From the IMG/VR virus record IMGVR_UViG_3300035180_001847, positions 1 through 64,000 of that record: a DNA stretch of 64,000 bases, one strand, 5' to 3'. Under the pieces are notes generated by a model that had not been told where the DNA came from, did not search any database, and saw only the letters and a list, made by a program, of their open reading frames with translations. This document shows positions 24,148 to 31,331 of the stretch, piece after piece. A program made the translations under genes and the position numbers. How positions within the stretch are numbered: position 1 is the first letter of the stretch; each line of letters begins with the position of its first letter. This stretch comes from a virus.

Positions 24148-24363
24148 TTAATATTCTATCTTTGAAATCAGCGTTCCATCGTCGTCAACTACCGCCAAAT
24201 TGAAACCTTGACCTTTAATTTTTCTTGCTAATTTTAAAAGCGTCAATCCCATTTTGACTACTTCACTTTCACTGGAATTGGTTTCATTAGCCAGTTTTTT
24301 AATAAATTCCGTAAATTCAAGAGGTAGTTTTAATTTCCCGTACTCCGATACAGACTTCAACAT
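24148..24363 (-). CDS. ribbon-helix-helix-like regulator (putative)
   Basis: 71 aa from MLKSVSEYGKLKLPLEF, set by AAAGGAGAAAATAGA. A short strand followed by two helices (FTEFIKKLANETNSSESEVV and KMGLTLLKLARKI) and a VVDDDGTLISKI tail fits CopG/RHH-type proteins. It may act as a repressor or an orphan antitoxin; no toxin gene is adjacent. Confidence 0.6.
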   Translation of the reverse strand: MLKSVSEYGKLKLPLEFTEFIKKLANETNSSESEVVKMGLTLLKLARKIKGQGFNLAVVDDDGTLISKIEY

Positions 24364-24449
24364 TCTATTTTCTCCTTTCTTTGTTGCCATAACCCATTCT
24401 ACATTATTTGACATGTCAACGGTTCATGCTTTGTACCATTGAAATATTT

Positions 24450-24533
24450 TCATCGTTCTTCTGACTGATAACACATAGATGATGTATCTATATTAAAATA
24501 TTCTGGAACATCTTCTGGAGTAATTTGTTTCAT
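24450..24533 (-). CDS. 27-aa microprotein
   Basis: MKQITPEDVPEYFNIDTSS start, with AGAGAGGATAAA before the ATG. Overlaps the stop of the 15-codon ORF upstream, so the two are coupled. Confidence 0.4.
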   Translation of the reverse strand: MKQITPEDVPEYFNIDTSSMCYQSEER

Positions 24534-24534
24534 T

Positions 24535-24582
24535 TTATCCTCTCTTATGACAATTCGCGTCATAAATCGTGGATGTAATCAT
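24535..24582 (-). CDS. 15-codon leader ORF
   Basis: MITSTIYDANCHKRG with a strong AAGGAGAATAAAA ribosome site. It ends in the ribosome site of the 24450-24533 ORF. The rest of the 24.4-24.7 kb gap holds only an operator-type promoter (-10 near 24600, TATGACAAATAGTACT upstream). Confidence 0.35.
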   Translation of the reverse strand: MITSTIYDANCHKRG

Positions 24583-24714
24583 TTTTATTCTCCTTATACA
24601 ATTATTATACATCAAATTTCCAAAATTCACCAGTACTATTTGTCATAATCAAATATTACATTTGTCATATATCGTTTAGTATCGATGATGGTATTCTTAA
24701 CGCGCAAGCGGTTG

Positions 24715-24987
24715 TCATCCATCCTTCACACCATACTCAAGCACATATTTTTTAGCGACTTCTTTTGAGACATATTTATCATCCCAATCAAGGTAAATTT
24801 CACCTGGCATAAGATCAATCAATTTGCAAATGATTTCTTTTTGTTCAGGCGTGTCACGTTGCATAATCGCTGACATGGAACTACCCAATTCTTCATATTT
24901 TTCAAGCAATGCCTTACCTTCTGCACTGGTGACATTCCACGATTTAAGAGTTCCCCATTTCAAAGTAATATAATCTTGTTCTGCCAT
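24715..24987 (-). CDS. hypothetical cassette protein
   Basis: 90 aa from MAEQDYITLKWGTLKSW, set by AAAGGAGAAAAC. A cassette-type protein with helices in the second half. The frame is open upstream through the attC-like site (see 25104-25218). Confidence 0.6.
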   Translation of the reverse strand: MAEQDYITLKWGTLKSWNVTSAEGKALLEKYEELGSSMSAIMQRDTPEQKEIICKLIDLMPGEIYLDWDDKYVSKEVAKKYVLEYGVKDG

Positions 24988-25010
24988 GTTTTCTCCTTTC
25001 ACCAAGTGGC

Positions 25011-25103
25011 GACTAGCGGCTTGCGTCAGCCGCGTGGGGACGTACGGCTCAAATTTCAAATAACGTTGGTCGCACCCCACGTCGGCCGCACGCTGTATTA
25101 GAC
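25011..25103 (-). repeat. attC-like site
   Basis: Minus strand GTCTAATACAGCGTGCGGCCGACGTG ... GCTGACGCAAGCCGCTAGTC: clear L'' (GGCCGACG) and L' (GGCTGACG) arms, 93 bp. Confidence 0.65.
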
Positions 25104-25218
25104 CCCACCACTGGTTGCGTAACGCGGTAGGGAATATTGAGCGGGTTACTATTTTTGCAAGCGACTTATGAAAGCCCGCAACAATCATATAAAAGAACAA
25201 GTATAAAAACTGGATCAC
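25104..25218 (-). pseudogene. short membrane ORF open through attC into the next gene
   Basis: GTG start at 25218 overlaps the TGA of the upstream gene; MIQFLYLFFYMIVAGFHKS is hydrophobic. There is no stop before or within the attC-like site, so the frame continues into the 24715-24987 gene (168 aa in all). Confidence 0.4.
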
Positions 25219-25517
25219 AAAATAGACTCGATTTCCTCGTACACCCTTCGACTCAGATATTCCAATATGACTCCCGCTGCAGCGTGGTTTGGAGTCATAT
25301 CTTCACCAAAACAGATGATTTGCCCATTTTCATCGTGAAGTGCAGCCTCGAAGTAATTGCCTTCATCCTCTCTCGCTTTGTCGTAATAATCAACAGCAAA
25401 TGGGTCTTCTGCTTTGCGTTTTTGTGGATCGACATAGGTCAACGTGACCTTGCCGTACTTTGTCCAGATAATGACCCGATTACCATGCTTGTATTGGAAA
25501 TTGTTCATCGCATTCAT
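25215..25517 (-). CDS. hypothetical protein
   Basis: 100 aa from MNAMNNFQYKHGNRVIIW; TAAGGAGTCTAAA precedes the ATG. Beta-rich N-terminus, helical C-terminus. Unknown. Confidence 0.6.
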   Translation of the reverse strand: MNAMNNFQYKHGNRVIIWTKYGKVTLTYVDPQKRKAEDPFAVDYYDKAREDEGNYFEAALHDENGQIICFGEDMTPNHAAAGVILEYLSRRVYEEIESIL

Positions 25518-25575
25518 TTTAGACTCCTTATTGTCATTCGGTACTGAAGATAGTATTCTTGACGCGCACGCTGTG

Positions 25576-25803
25576 TTAAACCACGCCCATGCCTTCAACC
25601 GCTTCGATTGCCAAGCGACCATATTCAGCCTGCGGCATACCTTCTTGATAGCACAGCCCGCAAGCAATGGTTTCGCCATCACCAATGCGGACATCAACTT
25701 TCTCGCCATCGGTGAACTCAACTTCAACGTGATATGCGGGATTGCGGGCGTATGAGCCTGCATCATAAATTGGTTTGAATACTTCCAAAACCTTTGCGTT
25801 CAT
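25576..25803 (-). CDS. hypothetical cassette-type protein
   Basis: 75 aa (MNAKVLEVFKPIYDAG). HVEVEFTDGEKVDVRIGDGE suggests small beta strands. The TAA is inside an attC-like core (TTTAACACAGCGTGC). Its promoter at 25866-25909 carries the shared operator. Confidence 0.6.
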   Translation of the reverse strand: MNAKVLEVFKPIYDAGSYARNPAYHVEVEFTDGEKVDVRIGDGETIACGLCYQEGMPQAEYGRLAIEAVEGMGVV

Positions 25804-25865
25804 TTGATTCTCCTGTCCTATGTATGGTTGTAATTCAAAGAATTCTTTTTTTCATTGATATAATT

Positions 25866-25909
25866 ATTATAGCACAAAAACCACCATTTGTATGGTGATA
25901 AAAGTCATA
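25866..25909 (-). promoter_or_regulatory. operator-linked promoter
   Basis: Minus strand TATGACTTTTATCACC (25894-25909), CATACA as -35, 17 bp, TATAAT (25866-25871). Confidence 0.75.
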
Positions 25910-25931
25910 TCTTATTTATGACTTTTATCGT

Positions 25932-26747
25932 TTATTCATATACATGCATCGGCGTCAATATCGCCGTTCTATTACTATCAGTGAAAATTACAGCACCGAG
26001 CTTATGAGAGAATTTGAAGGTAATAATTTCTCCCATTCCTTTAATCGCATCAAGAATAAAATTTACATTGAGATAAATTTCAAAATTTTCGCCATCTTTT
26101 GAATAATGATAGATTTTATCTTCTTTACCATATCCCTTCACCTTTTTTGTTTCTACGCTATAGGAGACCATTGACCGACCAAATTCCTCAGATTTTGAAG
26201 AAAATACAACACCATTTTCAGTTGAATCAATTTTCACGATATCAGACCCATAATGAGCCATTACACGGCACACATTTAACGCATCAATAAATGCATCACG
26301 CTCTAAGGTAAATTTTGCTTTAAAATCAACGGGAATAATCACCTTATAATCTGGACACATTGGCTCAAGCCCCAATTTTCTATTCTCGCAATATTTACAA
26401 TGACAATCGTCACTATTTTCAATAATATGCATTCTAAAACTATCACTCGCCCAATTTTTATGAGCAACTCTAATGGCCTCATGACCATTTTCATCAGCCT
26501 TTGCTAAATCAAGCCATTCAGAATTAGACATTTTCACTGGCTTAATTGGTTTCAAATCAAGATAAGCCCTCTTTGACTTGTTGGAATGCATAGAACGCCT
26601 ACGATTGGGGATAATCTGTCGAAGATATAATGACAAAGAATCTCCGCCCTTTAAATCCAGGTCATATTCTTGAACATTTAAATCATATTCTCCCAATTCT
26701 GGATTTTCAGGATAGCCCTTTTCAGCAAAATGTATAATTTTAGTCAT
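25932..26747 (-). CDS. putative sliding clamp-like (DnaN C-terminal fold) protein
   Basis: 271 aa. The last 125 residues follow the pattern of the beta-clamp third domain: FTLERDAFIDALNVCRVMA, then strands, VNFILDAIKGMGEIITFKF and the C-terminal TAILTPMHV, equivalent to the LMP(M/V) end of DnaN. The N-terminal 130 residues have a CHCKYCENRKLG cysteine cluster that is not part of DnaN. It may be a phage processivity factor or a decoy clamp. Seen by eye only. Confidence 0.5.
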   Translation of the reverse strand: MTKIIHFAEKGYPENPELGEYDLNVQEYDLDLKGGDSLSLYLRQIIPNRRRSMHSNKSKRAYLDLKPIKPVKMSNSEWLDLAKADENGHEAIRVAHKNWASDSFRMHIIENSDDCHCKYCENRKLGLEPMCPDYKVIIPVDFKAKFTLERDAFIDALNVCRVMAHYGSDIVKIDSTENGVVFSSKSEEFGRSMVSYSVETKKVKGYGKEDKIYHYSKDGENFEIYLNVNFILDAIKGMGEIITFKFSHKLGAVIFTDSNRTAILTPMHVYE

Positions 26748-26750
26748 TTC

Positions 26751-26900
26751 TCATTCTCCAAATCCAGAAAAAACCCAATTGATATAATTCTTATGCAAAT
26801 CCAACAAATGATTCGCGTCATGTTCATCCATTAAATCAATTCCCCACGTTTCAAGATGCCATTCTTTACAGAGTTCAGCCAATGTTTTTTCTTTTGTCAT
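26751..26900 (-). CDS. 49-aa hypothetical protein
   Basis: MTKEKTLAELCKEWHLETWG start; AAAGGAAAATGATAA precedes the ATG. Acidic/His-rich helix (DEHDANHLLDLHKNYINW). Sits just upstream of the clamp-like gene, probably same operon. Confidence 0.6.
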   Translation of the reverse strand: MTKEKTLAELCKEWHLETWGIDLMDEHDANHLLDLHKNYINWVFSGFGE

Positions 26901-26903
26901 TTA

Positions 26904-27137
26904 TCATTTTCCTTTATTAACCATTTTTTCAAATGCTTCAATAGATTCTTTTTTCGTCTTTCTCCAGCAAGCCAAGTGTATGTCATGGTCATAGGTAACA
27001 TAACCGTATGCTTTATGAAAGCCATAGAAAGCAATTTGAGGGAAGCCCCCAGTCTTAGGAGTCCATTTTTCACAGGCCTCATCATATCGTTTCATCATTA
27101 TTGATTCATACTTTTTAGATGTAACAGTTGTTTGCAT
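26904..27137 (-). CDS. hypothetical protein
   Basis: 77 aa (MQTTVTSKKYESIMMKRYDE). AAAGGAAAATAAAA precedes the ATG. Heads an operon behind the 27170-27213 promoter. No domain known. Confidence 0.55.
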   Translation of the reverse strand: MQTTVTSKKYESIMMKRYDEACEKWTPKTGGFPQIAFYGFHKAYGYVTYDHDIHLACWRKTKKESIEAFEKMVNKGK

Positions 27138-27169
27138 TTTTATTTTCCTTTATCTTTATTTATAATCAA

Positions 27170-27213
27170 ATTATACAGCAAAAAGTAAGTTGTAGCCAGT
27201 GACAAACATCACA
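27170..27213 (-). promoter_or_regulatory. operator-linked promoter, best CRP-like match
   Basis: Minus strand TGTGATGTTTGTCACT (27198-27213) overlaps the -35 TGGCTA (27193-27198); 17 bp; TATAAT (27170-27175). TGTGA-N6-TCAC is the CRP half-site arrangement; a second AGTGATTTTTATGTGA box is directly upstream. Confidence 0.8.
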
Positions 27214-27245
27214 TAAAAATCACTTTATATTATGACACAGCGCCT

Positions 27246-27416
27246 TCAATTTCCACAGGTCGAACCTTGCGAGATTGAAATCTTTATAGATTTTCGTTCG
27301 ACAATATGAGCGCACTGTTCACAAACCTGCTTGAGGTTAGGATTATATTTTTGCAATTCTTTCATGACCATATTTCTGACAGGATTTTTAATCAGCTGAC
27401 CACATTGACAAATCAT
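27246..27416 (-). CDS. zinc-ribbon microprotein
   Basis: 56 aa: MICQCGQLIKNPVRNM start and VCEQCAHIVE, giving CxCG and CxxC about 30 apart. AGGATGGAAAT precedes the ATG. A truncated paralogue lies at about 27756-27850 (ICGQVIKNTIRNMVKK) overlapping the 27811 gene. Confidence 0.6.
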   Translation of the reverse strand: MICQCGQLIKNPVRNMVMKELQKYNPNLKQVCEQCAHIVERKSIKISISQGSTCGN

Positions 27417-27425
27417 ATTTCCATC

Positions 27426-27689
27426 CTATAAAAAATGGATTCTTGCATTCTTTAAACCATTTTTAGAACGCTCTCCGATTTTAGCCTGAGATAAATCAGA
27501 TAAAAATACTAGAACTTTTCTACTAGGAACGTTAAAAGAATAAGTATAACCAGAAACATAAGCAACCTGATTATCTTGCTCTTTAACTTGTTTCTTTAAC
27601 TTGCGTTCTAGGGTTTGGGTGAGTTCTCGCTCCCCAAGATAATCCTCTCCGCCGTTCAAATAAATAATGGTTGTTCGAGTATTTTTCAT
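27426..27689 (-). CDS. hypothetical protein
   Basis: 87 aa (MKNTRTTIIYLNGGEDYLGE). Helical middle rich in Lys; a beta half with KVLVFLSDLS. Behind the 27711-27755 operator promoter. Confidence 0.55.
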   Translation of the reverse strand: MKNTRTTIIYLNGGEDYLGERELTQTLERKLKKQVKEQDNQVAYVSGYTYSFNVPSRKVLVFLSDLSQAKIGERSKNGLKNARIHFL

Positions 27690-27710
27690 TTTTGTTTTTC
27701 CTTATAACTC

Positions 27711-27755
27711 ATTATAATACTAAATAGAAAATAAAGCAATATGACATTCATCACT
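27711..27755 (-). promoter_or_regulatory. operator-linked promoter
   Basis: Minus strand AGTGATGAATGTCATA (27740-27755), TTGCTT (27734-27739), 17 bp, TATAAT (27711-27716). Confidence 0.8.
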
Positions 27756-27810
27756 TTTTATTATGACAAAATCTTCATTTGCCTTCTTTACCATATTTCT
27801 GATAGTATTT

Positions 27811-28056
27811 TTAATTACCTGGCCGCAAATATGATTGATTATTTGCGTCCATCCAAGCGTAATTAATATGGTCAATTTCAGACGACGGGAAAGAGATGGA
27901 TTCAAAATGTTGCTTTTCATATTGAGAATACAATCGATATAGAAACGGAAGATTTTCATAAGCCCTAAGCGGATCATCAAAATTCTGATAAAATTTATCG
28001 TTGCAAAACTTCGGATAATCACCATGAAGCAAAGGAATGTTTTTATTTTTTTTCAT
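27811..28056 (-). CDS. hypothetical protein
   Basis: 81 aa from MKKNKNIPLLHGDYPKFC; aromatic-rich with acidic tail. Its 3' end overlaps a zinc-ribbon remnant in another frame. Unknown function. Confidence 0.5.
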   Translation of the reverse strand: MKKNKNIPLLHGDYPKFCNDKFYQNFDDPLRAYENLPFLYRLYSQYEKQHFESISFPSSEIDHINYAWMDANNQSYLRPGN

Positions 28057-28103
28057 TTTTTTTATCATTTCCTTCCATGTTTTTTTATTTTATCTTATGA
28101 TTC

Positions 28104-28148
28104 ATTATAATTCAAAATAAATAAAAAGTCAATATGACAAATATCACA
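28104..28148 (-). promoter_or_regulatory. operator-linked promoter
   Basis: Minus strand TGTGATATTTGTCATA (28133-28148), TTGACT (28127-28132), 17 bp, TATAAT (28104-28109). Confidence 0.85.
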
Positions 28149-28244
28149 TCAAAATAAATCAAATGCAATAATCCATCACGCAACCACTAAAAACGCCACA
28201 ATCAATTTAATTGATAAAACCGTGATTTCATACCTGTTTGATTG

Positions 28245-28276
28245 TAAAAATCGCCCCTAAACGTTCATAGGGGCGT
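28245..28276 (-). terminator. intrinsic terminator
   Basis: Minus strand CGCCCCTA ... TAGGGGCG then ATTTTTAC; follows the 28312-28539 gene. Confidence 0.85.
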
Positions 28277-28311
28277 TCAGAGACATTGCCAATCAAATCT
28301 TGATAAGACTT

Positions 28312-28539
28312 TTACTCTTCATCTATTACAATTACATAAGAAGTATCATCGATACAATGAAGTGAAACAAGATAAATTTCAAAATCATCTAAAAATTTAT
28401 AAAAATTAGAAAGGAATTTTGAACCATCTTTTACCTGAACAATATAAATTCCTTTAGCCCAACGCACACGTTTGACAATATCCGAATGACTGTCCAATAA
28501 ATATTCTCTAATTTTTATTTGTGTTTGTACGTAATCCAT
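28312..28539 (-). CDS. hypothetical protein
   Basis: 75 aa from MDYVQTQIKIREYLLD, chosen for the AAGGAGGCAGGATACA ribosome site. Mixed alpha/beta, no known domain. It has its own operator-type promoter (minus strand TGTCACTTGTAAG, -10 CATAAT near 28572) and terminator. Confidence 0.55.
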   Translation of the reverse strand: MDYVQTQIKIREYLLDSHSDIVKRVRWAKGIYIVQVKDGSKFLSNFYKFLDDFEIYLVSLHCIDDTSYVIVIDEE

Positions 28540-28627
28540 TGTATCCTGCCTCCTTTTTTTGATATTTATATTATGCACCAAGCTCCCAATGCTTACAAGT
28601 GACAAGCGTCATAATTTTATATGACAT

Positions 28628-28746
28628 TTATTCTACATGTGAAATAAATCTTGTGCAAACACAACCCTGACAACCAATAAATTTTACACCAATAAATTTA
28701 CTGCGTTCCTGTTTTCATGCCCACATTCACATGCATCCAAAGCCAC
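28628..28746 (-). pseudogene. broken zinc-ribbon microprotein
   Basis: ALDACECGHENRNAV in one frame and KFIGCQGCVCTRFISHVE in another, joined by a 15-bp near-tandem duplication (AAATTTATTGGTGTA then AAATTTATTGGTTGT) that shifts the frame. Start is likely a GTG overlapping the upstream stop. Confidence 0.4.
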
Positions 28747-28752
28747 CAATGA

Positions 28753-28968
28753 TTAGAGCGTGGCTCGTTGACACAATGCGTCATCAATCTCACCATTTCT
28801 TCGTAAAGCCTCAAGCCACATTGAAAAGGTTATGCGAGTATCAGTCTTATACATTTTTCCCTTGCCTGAGTAATCCATAATCTTTTTTCTATCTGCTTCT
28901 GGAAAAATTTTCCAAAACGCAGAACGAAGTTGTTTTTGAGAAGTATATTTATAGTGTGAGCGACTCAT
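28753..28968 (-). CDS. conserved hypothetical phage protein
   Basis: 71 aa. LRSAFWKIFP, then TDTRITFSMWLEALRRNGEI and LCQRATL match a small family common in phage genomes (LRxAFWxxxP...TDTRxxFxxxxxxLxxxGxIxxxLxxRxTL, from memory). Unknown function. Behind the 29003 promoter. Confidence 0.65.
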   Translation of the reverse strand: MSRSHYKYTSQKQLRSAFWKIFPEADRKKIMDYSGKGKMYKTDTRITFSMWLEALRRNGEIDDALCQRATL

Positions 28969-29002
28969 TTTCTACCAGTCCTTTATCTTGTTTGATATAA
29001 CT

Positions 29003-29045
29003 ATTATAACACAATAACAAAAAGCTGCCAGTGATTAATGTCATA
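29003..29045 (-). promoter_or_regulatory. operator-linked promoter
   Basis: Minus strand TATGACATTAATCACT (29030-29045) overlapping CTGGCA (29026-29031), 17 bp, TATAAT (29003-29008). Drives 28753-28968. Confidence 0.8.
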
Positions 29046-29161
29046 TTTTGAATATTACATTAATCATTTCATGAAATGCTAGTTTCATAGCCTTCTTAAC
29101 AACCATTTTGCATTTTGACGAATTACGAGTTGTAAATAATTTTGCCTAGTTATGTTTTGTC

Positions 29162-29401
29162 TTACAGCCTAACAAAGCGTTGTCCATTCCAATATTCTTC
29201 CGCGCCAAGTTCCCTAGCACGTTTTTCAGCTTCCGCCAAAGAGGAAAGCCCAACGGCTATTTCCATGTCATCAATAATGACATCAAATTTATGAATAATA
29301 TCCGCCGCGAATCCATTAGAGCAATTTACCCATAACCCCGCTTGATTTTGGCGAATGCTGCCATTTCTTCCAGTGAACCAATGATGAATATGAGCTTTCA
29401 C
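29162..29401 (-). CDS. hypothetical cassette protein
   Basis: 79 aa from a GTG at 29401 that overlaps the TGA of the upstream gene; GAAGGAGGAGCAGA is the ribosome site. HIHHWFTGRNGSIRQNQAG and SLAEAEKRARELGAEEYW suggest a small alpha/beta fold. The last codons (QRFVRL) contain an attC core in the opposite orientation (GCCTAACAAAGCG on the + strand). Confidence 0.55.
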   Translation of the reverse strand: MKAHIHHWFTGRNGSIRQNQAGLWVNCSNGFAADIIHKFDVIIDDMEIAVGLSSLAEAEKRARELGAEEYWNGQRFVRL

Positions 29402-29598
29402 TCTGCTCCTCCTTCTGTGTTCGTTGTTTTCTTTGCATCTGCACCCGCCGCCTGCGCGCCTTGCTGGGCAGAAATAATGGCAACGGAAGCGGCAGCAGAC
29501 ATAATAAGCGTCCCGATAGCACATGGGTTATCAGGATGCTTTGAACATTGCTCGCACTTCAAAGCGTGTTTGAAAAATCTTTGTGGCAAGGCTTCCAT
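29398..29598 (-). CDS. hypothetical cassette protein with zinc-type Cys pair
   Basis: 66 aa from MEALPQRFFKHALKCEQC; CEQCSKHPDNPC is a possible zinc site, followed by a hydrophobic segment (IGTLIMSAAASVAIISAQ) and an acidic/Ala tail. Coupled to the downstream gene. Confidence 0.55.
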   Translation of the reverse strand: MEALPQRFFKHALKCEQCSKHPDNPCAIGTLIMSAAASVAIISAQQGAQAAGADAKKTTNTEGGAE

Positions 29599-29613
29599 AT
29601 TTTCTCCGTTTCT

Positions 29614-29720
29614 GCCCAACGATTTGCGTTAACGGCGGGTGGATTGAACAGAGCCACCGCCACCGCAGACCACTATTTTGGGGACGACTGTTCACCCGTC
29701 TGCTGCACGCTTTGTTTGAG
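29614..29720 (-). repeat. attC-like site
   Basis: Minus strand CTCAAACAAAGCGTGCAGCAGACGG ... CGTTAACGCAAATCGTTGGGC; end fits GTTRRRY exactly. 107 bp. Confidence 0.65.
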
Positions 29721-29852
29721 CGCGTCTATGATTTGCATGGCTTCTTCGTTACTGCGAAATTCAATTAGTGACCACGCTACGCCATTATGTGACACTTTCA
29801 GCCAGCGGACACCCTCTTGATGCTCATCGTTTACAACTTCAACTTTTATCAT
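29673..29852 (-). CDS. hypothetical cassette protein
   Basis: 59 aa from MIKVEVVNDEHQEGVRW. The only ribosome site, GGAGC, is formed by the attC end (CGTTGGAGC) itself. Beta-rich then a helix (NEEAMQIIDALKQS). The C-terminus is read from attC sequence. Confidence 0.5.
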   Translation of the reverse strand: MIKVEVVNDEHQEGVRWLKVSHNGVAWSLIEFRSNEEAMQIIDALKQSVQQTGEQSSPK

Positions 29853-29858
29853 TTGTCG

Positions 29859-29977
29859 CTCCAACGATTTGCGCTAGCGGCTTTTCGCGGGCAACGCAAC
29901 ATCAAAAATACAGGCACAGCGCGGGCAATTCGCCACCGCCACCGCATACCGAGAATCGGTTGCGCGCTTTGCTAGGC
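29859..29977 (-). repeat. attC-like site
   Basis: Minus strand GCCTAGCAAAGCGCGCAACCG ... AAGCCGCTAGCGCAAATCGTTGGAG; 119 bp. Confidence 0.65.
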
Positions 29978-30113
29978 GTTCTGCCAATACTGCACGAATA
30001 TCGGATAAGAAACTGTTTTCGCTGGGATTACTCACTCGATGCGCCGTATCAATTAGGGCATTGAGTAAATCTTCATCGGAATATTTTTCAAGTGTATTCA
30101 TTTGCGTATTCAT
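29874..30113 (-). CDS. hypothetical cassette protein
   Basis: 79 aa (MNTQMNTLEKYSDEDLLNAL); TAGGAGCGCAA precedes the ATG. Residues ERLAKRATDSR and after are read from the attC-like site because its core is CTAGC instead of CTAAC. Confidence 0.5.
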   Translation of the reverse strand: MNTQMNTLEKYSDEDLLNALIDTAHRVSNPSENSFLSDIRAVLAERLAKRATDSRYAVAVANCPRCACIFDVALPAKSR

Positions 30114-30120
30114 TTGCGCT

Positions 30121-30220
30121 CCTAAACGCCTAGCGATTTGTTAGTAGCATGTGGGCGAAGGAATAAGCCTTGATCTGGTTTACCACCGCCCACCCTTGTC
30201 ACCTGCAAACCTTGTTAGCC
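30121..30220 (-). repeat. attC-like site
   Basis: Minus strand GGCTAACAAGGTTTGCAGGTGACAAGG ... AAATCGCTAGGCGTTTAGG; 100 bp; last site of the minus-oriented array. Confidence 0.6.
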
Positions 30221-30225
30221 CACAC

Positions 30226-30456
30226 CTAGATTTCAACAATAATCGGTTCGATGATACCATCTGGATAACAAGATAAACCTTTTGAAGCCGCTTTTGCCAC
30301 AATGTCATGAAACGTTTCCGGAACGATTGATAGCCCATCATTTTGATTGTAATCTCCGGAAAACTCTTCTCCGTTAACGTTGCCACCAAAAAAGGCGACC
30401 ACGCCGTCAGCGCACTCTTCGCGCACATACTTTGTGAACGTTACTACCTTGTCCAT
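30226..30456 (-). CDS. hypothetical protein
   Basis: 76 aa (MDKVVTFTKYVREECADGVV). AAAGGATAAGGTATC precedes the ATG. First gene of the array; a promoter with TTGACT and TGTAAT lies at 30480-30510. Function unknown. Confidence 0.6.
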   Translation of the reverse strand: MDKVVTFTKYVREECADGVVAFFGGNVNGEEFSGDYNQNDGLSIVPETFHDIVAKAASKGLSCYPDGIIEPIIVEI

Positions 30457-30587
30457 GATACCTTATCCTTTTTTATAATCATTCTTTGCCATGCCACTAT
30501 TACAAGCTCCCATTCCTTAAAAGTCAAGGTGACAAATTTAACTTTTTCGTAACCTTCAATAAATTCTATGGGGAGGGGAATGATTTC

Positions 30588-30681
30588 TACCGCTTCGGTG
30601 GACTACACTCCAGGCCATCTCGACTTTACGGAATTTAGACTGCTTTTATCCGATATTGTTTATTTATTCGAGCGGTAGAAT
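30588..30681 (-). ncRNA. possible structured element bounded by a 10-bp inverted repeat
   Basis: TTCTACCGCT and AGCGGTAGAA enclose about 75 nt between two genes. No T tract, so not a simple terminator. Strand inferred from context only. Confidence 0.35.
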
Positions 30682-30695
30682 GAATGTTTTTTATT

Positions 30696-31262
30696 TTATT
30701 CTTCTTCGATCTGATTACGGCGACTGACTAGATAATCATAAACGTCATCGATGATATAACAATCCGATTCGGATTCAAGTTTACGCGCCAATTCTCGAAG
30801 CGACTCATCAGGTTGTCCGAAATAAACGCCCAATTCGGAATCGCTCAATTCATCGAACAAGTCCTCACAAAAATATTCTGGCTCATCCGTAAAGCAAGAC
30901 TCTAACTCATCTGTCAACTCATCGAGAGCAGAAGTGGCCTCGTCATCAAGCGAACCAATGTAATTAGAACCATTCCAATCGCTTGACCATCCGTCACAAA
31001 TTGCATCAAGCAATTTTTGACCTTCATCTGATTCGAGGAACTTCCGAACCAAACCACCGTCAAGAGTGTTTCTTAGTCTTGCTTCAATATCAATACCATT
31101 CCAAACATTCATTGAAGTCGAGTTTGTGTCGTAGTCCTGAGTAACACTTGCCTTGCGCGATTCGGGATGGATGTTCAACGTTGTCAAAGTCAATCCCTTT
31201 GTGTCGTGATGGTAAGGATCGAGTTCATGACGGCAATCAACGTTCCCAATTTTTACGGACAT
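30696..31262 (-). CDS. acidic hypothetical protein
   Basis: 188 aa with a strongly acidic second half (many D/E, e.g. CEDLFDELSDSELG). N-terminal half beta-like. Possibly a DNA mimic or a structural accessory; unproven. AAAGGAGATGAAAT precedes the ATG. Confidence 0.6.
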   Translation of the reverse strand: MSVKIGNVDCRHELDPYHHDTKGLTLTTLNIHPESRKASVTQDYDTNSTSMNVWNGIDIEARLRNTLDGGLVRKFLESDEGQKLLDAICDGWSSDWNGSNYIGSLDDEATSALDELTDELESCFTDEPEYFCEDLFDELSDSELGVYFGQPDESLRELARKLESESDCYIIDDVYDYLVSRRNQIEEE

Positions 31263-31331
31263 ATTTCATCTCCTTTTTATATTAGTTATTGGTTATTTAT
31301 TATTTGTCATTGGCTTATTATCGATGATTTG

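Noticed and set aside
24988-25103. Protein-like stretch (CDQRYLKFEP) between two genes, also near 22380 and 23390
   Set aside because: It is the shared interior of the attC-like sites, not a conserved domain.
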